Shown here: piece after piece, positions 42,133-48,886 of the stretch
How positions within the stretch are numbered: position 1 is the first letter of the stretch
How the letters are laid out: each line of letters starts with the position of its first letter
Assembly (NCBI RefSeq): GCF_009498215.1
Contig: NZ_CP043499.1
Span: 930,001-994,000 of the forward strand
DNA: 64,000 nucleotides
DNA from: Rhizobium grahamii
GTDB taxonomy: Bacteria > Pseudomonadota > Alphaproteobacteria > Rhizobiales > Rhizobiaceae
Direction: 5' to 3'
Position numbers and translations under genes: made by a program
Notes under the pieces: generated by a model
The model's database searches: none
The model's input: only the letters and a program-made list of their open reading frames with translations
What the model was told of the DNA's origin: nothing

Positions 42133-43791
42133 ATGAAGCAAGCTTTCTGGAAATTCCGCCCGAGCGTCGGCAGCTTTACGATATGTGCAATTACAACGGC
42201 ATATCTTCTGCTGATCGCGAACCAAACCTTCTGGGCGCGGGCAGCGGACTACTTTCGGAACGACCGCTTCGCCCTCATCCTCTTCATAACGGGCATATCC
42301 GCAGGGGCGCTCGCTCTCCTGACGCTGGTTTCCGCCAAGTATGTGACGAAGGCGTTCCTGATCTTCTTCGTTCTGACAGCCTCTGCGGCGTCATGGTTCA
42401 CCGATCAGTTCGGCGTGATCGTCGATCGTGAGATGATCCGGAACATGATGGATTCCAATGCCGCGGAAACCGGCCATCTCATTACGCTTCGGTTCGTGAT
42501 CCATCTTCTCCTGACGGGTGTCCTTCCCGTCGTCCTGATCCTGTGGGTGCGCATCGTTCACCGCCCGATCCTGTCGAAGCTTCTCCACAACAGCGCGATC
42601 ATCGTGGCCTGTCTGCTCGTTCTGGCGGGCTCCGCGATCAGCGACTACAAGACCATCGCCGGCGTCGGACGCGCGCACCCCGATATCATGGAGCCGTTGA
42701 CACCCTTCTTTCCGATGACGAGCGCGGTTCGCTACGGTCTTGACGTCATGAAGGGACCGCGTGGCGCGCCGAAGCCTCTCGGCACGGATGCCCGCAGAAT
42801 TGCCGGCAACAAGCCCAGGGTTACGGTCATCGTCGCTGGCGAAACCGCTCGTGCAGAAGACTTCTCGCTGGGCGGCTACAAGCTCGACACCAATCCGGAA
42901 CTGAAAAAACGGGACGTCGTCTACTACCCGAACACGACGAGCTGCGGAACGTCGACTGCGGTCTCGATCCCCTGCATGTTCTCCAACTACACCAGGCAGA
43001 GCTATTCGCATGACAAGGCGCTTTCCACGGAAAACCTGCTCGATGTCCTGAAGCACGCCAACGTATCGGTATCCTGGCTGGACAACGACACTGGCAGCTA
43101 CAACGTGACAGACAGGGTGGCATATGACTTCCTGCCGCCGTCGGCCGATCCACGCTTCTGCAGCGGGGGCGAATGCCATGATGAAATCCTGCTCGACCGG
43201 ATGGACCAGTGGCTCAACAATATCCACGGCGACAGCGTGCTGGTACTTCATCAGCTCGGCAGCCATGGGCCCGCATACTTCGCTCGTTATCCGGACGCAT
43301 TCCGCCGCTTCGTCCCGGACTGCCGCGCCGAGGACTTCGGCAAGTGCTCGGAAGAAGAGATCCGCAATGCCTACGACAACACGGTCCTCTACACGGACTT
43401 CGTGGTTTCGCAGGTTATCGACAAGCTGAAGGCGCGGGAAATGTCGGTCGCGGCATCCGTCATCTACGTCTCGGATCACGGCGAATCTCTCGGTGAGAAT
43501 GGCCTTTACCTGCACGGTGCGCCCTATCTTGTGGCACCGTCCCAGCAGACACACGTTCCGTTCCTTGCGTGGATTGCTCCCGATGTTCAGAAGGCGAACG
43601 GCTTCGACGTCAGTTGCATGAGCAAGAACGCGTCCACACCAGTCTCCCACGACAATTTCTTCCATAGTGTGCTGGGATTGATGGACGTTTCCACGACCGC
43701 ATACGACCGATCGCTGGACATATTCGCTGCCTGCCGGACGCCCGGCGCCGTTGCTGAAAATTCCACAATGAAAACTGCCGTGATTAAATGA
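42133..43791 (+). CDS. eptA: Lipid A phosphoethanolamine transferase EptA
   Basis: A 552-residue inner-membrane enzyme with a C-terminal periplasmic sulfatase-fold domain. Five N-terminal helices (e.g. FTICAITTAYLLLIANQTF, FALILFITGISAGALALL) are followed by the catalytic half. That half has zinc ligands in VIVAGETARAEDFSLGGY, the nucleophile Thr in NTTSCGTSTAVSIPCMFS, SDHGESLGENGLYLHGAPY and QQTHVPFL. It moves phosphoethanolamine to lipid A, which reduces polymyxin binding. I chose 42133 because it places 15 residues before TM1, as in the family; an ATG at 42055 would add 26. Two strong hairpins follow. Confidence 0.93.
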   Translation: MKQAFWKFRPSVGSFTICAITTAYLLLIANQTFWARAADYFRNDRFALILFITGISAGALALLTLVSAKYVTKAFLIFFVLTASAASWFTDQFGVIVDREMIRNMMDSNAAETGHLITLRFVIHLLLTGVLPVVLILWVRIVHRPILSKLLHNSAIIVACLLVLAGSAISDYKTIAGVGRAHPDIMEPLTPFFPMTSAVRYGLDVMKGPRGAPKPLGTDARRIAGNKPRVTVIVAGETARAEDFSLGGYKLDTNPELKKRDVVYYPNTTSCGTSTAVSIPCMFSNYTRQSYSHDKALSTENLLDVLKHANVSVSWLDNDTGSYNVTDRVAYDFLPPSADPRFCSGGECHDEILLDRMDQWLNNIHGDSVLVLHQLGSHGPAYFARYPDAFRRFVPDCRAEDFGKCSEEEIRNAYDNTVLYTDFVVSQVIDKLKAREMSVAASVIYVSDHGESLGENGLYLHGAPYLVAPSQQTHVPFLAWIAPDVQKANGFDVSCMSKNASTPVSHDNFFHSVLGLMDVSTTAYDRSLDIFAACRTPGAVAENSTMKTAVIK

Positions 43792-43795
43792 CTTC

Positions 43796-43817
43796 GCTCC
43801 GCCGTTGCCGGCGGAGC
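43796..43817 (+). terminator. Terminator hairpin after eptA
   Basis: A perfect 9-bp GC-rich stem (43796-43804 with 43809-43817) with a 4-nt loop starts 5 bp past the eptA stop. A second hairpin (43860-43867 with 43874-43881) follows; it could also serve the convergent TPR gene ending at 43969. Confidence 0.65.
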
Positions 43818-43859
43818 CGTTCTGTCCTCACCAAATGACAGGGCTCCTCTTAAGCCGGG

Positions 43860-43881
43860 CGGGCCGGACAAAACCGGCCCG
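43860..43881. terminator. Second hairpin between eptA and the TPR gene
   Basis: Perfect 8-bp arms (CGGGCCGG and CCGGCCCG) with a 6-nt A-rich loop. On the minus strand it lies 88 bp beyond the TPR gene stop, so it may terminate that operon. Confidence 0.5.
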
Positions 43882-43968
43882 ATGTATAGCCTCGAAGCGC
43901 GGCCTTGGCGACAGACGCCGCGCTCCGACGCTCACGCTCTCATGCGGTACGGCAAGATCGTTCCTGCC

Positions 43969-44454
43969 TCAGTTGCCAGCATGCGCGGCGATCGCCTCCT
44001 CAAGGTCTGTCAGCTCTTCGCAGCCGGCCGGGCAAAGCTGCTCGAGCGAGGCAAGCTGCAACTTCGCCTTCGCTGTATCGCCTGTCTGCAGATAGAGTTC
44101 GCCGAGGTACTCGTGAGCCGCCTTGTGATCCGGCTGCAACTGGAGCGCCTTGTTGTAGTAGGCGAGCGAGGTGTCGTACTGGCCCGTCATGCGCAACGTG
44201 TAACCCAGCAGATTGTAGACATCCGCCTGCTGGTTATCCTCGGCAAGGCCGCGCAGCTCATCAAGAGCAGCCGCATAGTCCTTTGCGGCGATCTTGGCGC
44301 GCACCGACGTCAGATCCGGCCCGTTGCCGGTTGCCATATCGTCGATGGCAAACGCCGGAATGGCTGTCAGCGTCGAGATCGCTGAGCCCGCCGCAGATAC
44401 CGAGCAAAAGCCTATCGCAGCGAGAACGACGTAGTTTGTAAATGATCTTTTCAT
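43969..44454 (-). CDS. Exported TPR protein
   Basis: A 161-residue protein with an N-terminal signal or anchor (NYVVLAAIGFCSVSAAGS, possible cleavage after AIPAFA). Two or three TPR units follow (residues 54-150: DYAAALDELRGLAEDNQQADVYNLLG, then TGQYDTSLAYYNKALQLQPD). It is probably periplasmic. A strong GAGGAG precedes the start, only 12 bp after the stop of the MBL-fold gene, so the two are co-transcribed. It probably acts as a protein partner for that metallohydrolase. Confidence 0.82.
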   Translation of the reverse strand: MKRSFTNYVVLAAIGFCSVSAAGSAISTLTAIPAFAIDDMATGNGPDLTSVRAKIAAKDYAAALDELRGLAEDNQQADVYNLLGYTLRMTGQYDTSLAYYNKALQLQPDHKAAHEYLGELYLQTGDTAKAKLQLASLEQLCPAGCEELTDLEEAIAAHAGN

Positions 44455-44466
44455 GGCGATATCTCC

Positions 44467-45441
44467 TCAGGCCTGAATGGTTGGCGTGAACGCGTAGGCA
44501 TTTCCGTCCTTGACGAAGCTGCCCGATCCGGGGAACGGAAAATGCGAACCGCAGATGGCGATCTTGTCGGCGATGACGCGATCGATCAGCTTGCGTCGGC
44601 TGGTTATCGCAAGCGGCCCGTCCTGATCGTAGCTGCCCTGCCACTCCGGGTGGGGAGCGAGCAGCGCCGGGACGTACATGATGTCAGCCGAAACCAGCAG
44701 TTGGCTGTTTCCGGAGCTGACGAGATAGGCCGAATGACCGGGAGTATGCCCGGGCGCCGAAACCAGCTCGATCCCGGGCGCCACCTCCGCGCCGCCCTCC
44801 ACGAGTTTCCAGTTCTTCCAGGTCGGGAAAACGGCCGCTATACGCTTGCCGGCGGGTTTGCGCCCTTCAGGAAGCGTCTCGACGCGCGACGGATCGGTCC
44901 ACCATTTATATTCGGTGGAATGCACGACAAGCTCGGCATTGCCGAAAACCGGCGCGTTTGAACCCTTTTCCATCAACCCCCAGACATGATCCGGGTGGAA
45001 ATGCGAGATCATCACCGTATCGATCTTCTTATAATCGATGCCGGCGGCGGCCATGTTGGCGGGAAGATGGGTTGCGTTGGTCTGCCATTGACCGACGCCG
45101 GAGCCGGCATCCATCATGATCAGCCTGCCGCCCACGTTGAGCACGACAACTGTCAGCGGGATCGGCATGAAGTCGGTCGGGAGATTGGCGTTCGCGAGCG
45201 CTGTCTTGGTCTCCTCGACCGAGGCATTCTTGATGAATGCCGGATCGTGCGGCTTGCGCCAGATGCCGTCATAGATGGCGGTGACTTCGATGTCGCCGAC
45301 CTTGTAGCGGTAGAAGCCGGTCATTGGCTCGTCGGGAGAAGCGGCAAAGGCCGGCGCCAGTATTTCTAGTTTGGATGCCAGGCCGAATGCGACTGCAGCG
45401 GCAGCCGATCCGAGCACGGCGCGGCGTGACATATCAAACAT
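44467..45441 (-). CDS. Tat-exported MBL-fold metallohydrolase (paralogue 2)
   Basis: A 324-residue metallo-beta-lactamase-fold enzyme with a twin-arginine signal (MSRRAVLGSAAAAVAFG). The zinc motif SHFHPDHVWG is near residue 139. GHTPGHSAYLV, SADIMYVP and GSHFPFPGSGSF supply later ligands. The same HFPFPG tail and GHTPGH motif appear in the MBL protein at 38.5 kb. A GAGGAGG site lies 7 bases before the ATG. It is the first gene of an MBL-TPR operon, and the ECF sigma/anti-sigma pair is divergent, across 293 bp. Confidence 0.88.
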   Translation of the reverse strand: MFDMSRRAVLGSAAAAVAFGLASKLEILAPAFAASPDEPMTGFYRYKVGDIEVTAIYDGIWRKPHDPAFIKNASVEETKTALANANLPTDFMPIPLTVVVLNVGGRLIMMDAGSGVGQWQTNATHLPANMAAAGIDYKKIDTVMISHFHPDHVWGLMEKGSNAPVFGNAELVVHSTEYKWWTDPSRVETLPEGRKPAGKRIAAVFPTWKNWKLVEGGAEVAPGIELVSAPGHTPGHSAYLVSSGNSQLLVSADIMYVPALLAPHPEWQGSYDQDGPLAITSRRKLIDRVIADKIAICGSHFPFPGSGSFVKDGNAYAFTPTIQA

Positions 45442-45734
45442 GGTAGTGCCTCCTCAAAGCGTTGCGGGGTCGATCTGACGAGGTGCAGCAGCATGCCGTC
45501 CTCGCTGAGAAACTAGACCGCATCGGGTAGGAGGTTATTCCGTCGGCCCGAGACATTTCATGCAATCCATTGAAAATACGCGGATATTTCAAACGCACCT
45601 CATTGCGGTCGAAAAATCTGCGGTCTCCGGGAATAAAACCGGACCGCCGACGATCTTCATAGGGATAGGCCGTGTTGCGCACGCACCGACCGGAGGATTA
45701 AAATCGGCTGGGGCTGCCGGCCGTTGAGGATGTG

Positions 45735-46482
45735 ATGACTGACGTCAGTATCGCCTACCCCATACTGCTCGACGATTATCGGCTGGTCACTGCCGCACGA
45801 CGCTGGAGCCGGCGCTCCTCGGCATTCGCCAAGATTTTTGCCCGGGCAGTGACCGTCATTATCGGCCTCATGGAAGAAACAAGAGGCCAAGCCCGGCCCG
45901 AGGTGCTCGCGGCCCCCGCTCAGCGCCTCTCGGCCGATCTCGCACTGCGGTTTCAACAGACGATCCTGCCGCATATGGATGCCTGCTACAATTTTGCACG
46001 GTTCCTCAGCCGCGATGCGGATGCGGCGCAGGACATTCTGCAAGACGCGTTTCTGCGGGCCTATCGCAACTTCGCGACTTATCGCGGTGGCGACTCTCGC
46101 GCATGGATCTTTGCGATCGTGAGAAACTGTTACCTCGCATCGCAGCAGAAAGGGCGACGCCGTGCGCGCTTCGAAACGCCGTTGGACGAAGGCGGCGCGG
46201 ATTCCGAAGAGACCTTGCCGCATGAGATCGCATCGCAGGAGGACACGGGAAGTTGCCATGATCCGCGAGAACGAGTCCTACAGAGTTCGTCGCGTCATCA
46301 ACATGCTGCCGGATGCCATGCGCGAGATTCTGGTGCTACGCGAACTGGACGAACTGTCTTATCGGCAGATCGCCGAGGTCATTGATATTCCGATCGGCAC
46401 CGTGATGTCACGCATAGCCCGCGCGCGCCACGAATTCGCCGAGGCGTGGACCGCTCTAGGAGATGGAGAGGTGCCAGCGTGA
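45735..46482 (+). pseudogene. ECF-type RNA polymerase sigma factor, frameshifted
   Basis: The first frame, starting at ATG 45735 after a GAGGA site, encodes sigma region 2 (MDACYNFARFLSRDADAAQD, DAFLRAYRNFATYRGGDSRAW). The second frame, ending at 46482, encodes region 4 (PDAMREILVLRELDELSYRQIAEV, GTVMSRIARARHEF). They join near 46243-46252, where two bases are missing or one is extra. The anti-sigma gene overlaps the region 4 stop by GTGA, so the second frame is the genuine end. An internal ATG at 45870 is an alternative start. The gene is either broken or a sequencing error. Confidence 0.8.
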
Positions 46483-47282
46483 ACGACGACCGGAATCCTG
46501 GTTGCGGCGAATGGGGGCCGGTGTTGCATGCCTTCATCGATGGCGAACTCGATCTTATGCAGGCCGCCAAGTTTGACACACATCTGGCGGGGTGTCCGGA
46601 TTGCCGAGAGGAGATCGAAAGGGTGCGTGGTGTACGACGACTGATAGGCCGAGATGGAGTACGCTTTCCACTTCCGGACGAGGTGCGCTCTCAGGTTCTG
46701 TCTGCTCTGTCGCAAGAAGTGCGGATGCCGCGTTCGACACCTCGCGCAGAGACCCAGCCCGTGAGCACGTGGGGCCGCGCCTTCCGCTTCATACGAGACT
46801 GGAGCCTCGTGCCATCGCTCGCCGCGCTGGCCGCAAGCGCCGTGCTATTCTTGAACACGCCTGCACCCGATCTTGGAATCGAGGATCAGCTGCTTGCGAG
46901 CCATGTGCATTCGATGTTGGCCGATCATCTTACCGATGTGCAGACCTCCAATCAGCATACGGTGAAGCCCTGGTTCAACGGCCGCATTGATTTCTCTCCG
47001 CCCGTCAATGACCTTTCCAAAGACGGTTTCCCGCTGGTCGGTGGCCGCGCGGACTATATCGGCGGCAGGGTCGTCGCGGCGCTGATCTACCGGCACAACG
47101 GACACGTCATCAACCTGTTCATCTGGCCCCAGGCGGCGGGAGGCCAGGCAGACAGCGAGCATGACGGTTACAATATGGCCAGATGGTCGGCCGATGGGCT
47201 TGTGTTCTGGGCAGTATCCGACGTCAGCGCCGCCGACCTCGCGAGATTTCGGACAAGCTTCATGCGGCCGCCCGCGAACTAG
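46479..47282 (+). CDS. Zinc-binding anti-sigma factor
   Basis: A 267-residue anti-sigma factor. Its ZAS-type motif HLAGCPDC (Hx3Cx2C, residues 31-38) is preceded by HAFIDGELDLMQAAKFD. A single membrane helix lies near 108-126 (LVPSLAALAASAVLFLN). A periplasmic C-terminal domain begins at about 130 and contains the repeated motif ALIYRHNGHVINLFIWP. It starts at GTG 46479, overlapping the sigma stop. It should hold the neighbouring ECF sigma at the membrane until a periplasmic or redox signal releases it. Confidence 0.85.
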   Translation: MNDDRNPGCGEWGPVLHAFIDGELDLMQAAKFDTHLAGCPDCREEIERVRGVRRLIGRDGVRFPLPDEVRSQVLSALSQEVRMPRSTPRAETQPVSTWGRAFRFIRDWSLVPSLAALAASAVLFLNTPAPDLGIEDQLLASHVHSMLADHLTDVQTSNQHTVKPWFNGRIDFSPPVNDLSKDGFPLVGGRADYIGGRVVAALIYRHNGHVINLFIWPQAAGGQADSEHDGYNMARWSADGLVFWAVSDVSAADLARFRTSFMRPPAN

Positions 47283-47336
47283 AAGTCGGCACGGAATACA
47301 GCCAGACGGCGCCGAGGCGGCGTGCTCAGATCATCG

Positions 47337-47382
47337 GAGGAGGCTACGGCCCGGACGTTGGGCACAAGACCGTAGCCTCCTC
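47337..47382 (+). terminator. Hairpin after sigma/anti-sigma operon
   Basis: A perfect 13-bp stem (47337-47349 with 47370-47382) with a 20-nt loop lies 54 bp past the anti-sigma stop. It is followed by TGCTCCC rather than a T-run. Confidence 0.6.
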
Positions 47383-47537
47383 TGCTCCCTTGCGAAGGAG
47401 ATAGAAAGCGCGAAGTATCATCACTACATCGAACGCTTCCCATGTTGACAGTTAGGTCGCGGAGAGCCCGCGGGTAGTCGGACCGAAGTCTGATCCCGCC
47501 ATATCACGGCAAGCGGTATGGCTCGGCCACAAGTGCC

Positions 47538-47804
47538 CTAAGCGAACCGGACCGCGCTTCTTGCACGTGCTTTTGCCGCGACTTCCTCGCGATCACGTGG
47601 CGGCTGCGATGTTTCCATAGATCCGAGCAGATCGCGGGCGCACGCCGCGATCGAGCTTACCGCGTGCTCGAATGCAATCTCGTTGCGCTTCGAAGGTTTC
47701 GTCGTTCCGCTCAGCTTGCGCACGAACTGCAGCGCCGCGTCGCGAATTTCCTCATCCGTTGCCGGTGGATCGAAGTTGAACAAGGGCTTTATATTTCGGC
47801 ACAT
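47538..47804 (-). CDS. DUF2277 domain protein
   Basis: An 88-residue protein starting MCRNIKPLFNFDPPATDEEI and ending REEVAAKARARSAVRFA, the complete DUF2277 family layout. It is soluble and helical, of unknown function and widespread in proteobacteria and actinobacteria. A GGGAG site precedes the ATG. Confidence 0.88.
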   Translation of the reverse strand: MCRNIKPLFNFDPPATDEEIRDAALQFVRKLSGTTKPSKRNEIAFEHAVSSIAACARDLLGSMETSQPPRDREEVAAKARARSAVRFA

Positions 47805-47917
47805 GGCTTTGCTCCCGTTGGTGCAGAGGGCTCAACATAGAAAACTAGCCGCGCGACTGCCGATGGCAACCGGGAAACAGAGAACGCTACTATAGCCAGA
47901 CGTATTGCCCCCGCGGT

Positions 47918-48538
47918 TCAGCGCTGGACGATGACCCTGGTTCCCGGCTGAACCAGCTCGTAAAGCTCCTCGACATCCTGCCGATACATCCGAAAGCACC
48001 CGCTCGACGCATTGGTGCCAATGGAGGAAGGATCGTTCGTCCCGTGTATGCGCAGCAGCCCGTCGGCGAGATAGATGGCTCGGGTTCCAAGCGGGTTCGA
48101 CGGACCCGGACCGACGACGGCCGGGAGTCTCGGATTTTTCTGGCGCATGCTGGCTGTCGGTCGCCATTCCGGGTGCTGTCGCTTCGACACGACCCGCGTC
48201 GATCCGTACCACTGCTTGCCCGCACGACCGACGGCGATCGGGTAGACATACTGCTCACCCCTTGATGTCGTATAGACGAGCGTGTGTTCGCGCGTGGCTA
48301 TAACGATGGTGCCCGCAGTGCCGCGCATCGACGGCGCCCGTCGCTCCCTGTAGGGCTCGCGGTAACGCGGCGGAGGCTCATATTCGGGCGGTGGCGGATA
48401 GGCGCCGTACGGGTCATCATAACCGTAGCCACCATACTCGTCATATCCGTCATATGGCCCATAAATCTGGGCTTGGGCCTGAAATACCGTCAGCAAGAGC
48501 GCCGCGGCAAGGAGAACCAGCAATCTCATCTTCGCCAT
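47918..48538 (-). CDS. L,D-transpeptidase (YkuD domain)
   Basis: A 206-residue exported protein with an N-terminal signal peptide (RLLVLLAAALLLTVFQAQA). A Tyr/Pro/Gly-rich linker follows (YDGYDEYGGYGYDDPY and PPPPEYEPPPRY). The YkuD domain, from about residue 82, ends in the catalytic motif HGTNDPSSIG then SGCFRM with nucleophilic Cys. It should crosslink peptidoglycan or attach proteins by 3-3 linkages. Starts at 48538 and 48529 are both possible. It is divergent from the large SH3 protein gene. Confidence 0.88.
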   Translation of the reverse strand: MAKMRLLVLLAAALLLTVFQAQAQIYGPYDGYDEYGGYGYDDPYGAYPPPPEYEPPPRYREPYRERRAPSMRGTAGTIVIATREHTLVYTTSRGEQYVYPIAVGRAGKQWYGSTRVVSKRQHPEWRPTASMRQKNPRLPAVVGPGPSNPLGTRAIYLADGLLRIHGTNDPSSIGTNASSGCFRMYRQDVEELYELVQPGTRVIVQR

Positions 48539-48886
48539 CCGCTTGTCATACAAGCTTGATTGGGCCGAACTCTGTGGCGGCACTATGACCGTAAACGTGG
48601 CTTCCTCAGTTCCGTTGCTCTTGCATAGTCACGCGGACCGAACGGCACCGCGGGAAGATGCGCTCATGCAACGCCGCAAGCTCCCCTGCGCCGAGTGCCT
48701 GATCCGCACCCCGTGACGATCAACCCGCCTGCGCCCGCTTCTGTAGAAATACGTAAGTGGAACTCCCAATGTGCGGGGTTGCTTCATGCCCCTATCCTGC
48801 ATTCGACTGGGAGACTGCTCGCGTCAACCGCGCCAGCCTTGCGAGGCTAGCAGGCCGCTGACCGGGCGAAATCAGCAGGGGGTGGT
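48539..48886. other. Divergent promoter region, L,D-transpeptidase and SH3 protein
   Basis: A 348-bp stretch with no supported gene. It must hold the promoters of both envelope genes. No clear repeats or structured RNA were seen by eye. Confidence 0.35.

Noticed and set aside
42391..43665. 424-codon minus-strand frame opposite eptA
   Set aside because: The EptA reading has all catalytic motifs; the antisense one has none.
45657..46259. 200-codon minus-strand frame opposite the sigma factor
   Set aside because: The plus strand clearly encodes sigma region 2, and the antisense sequence has no domain features.
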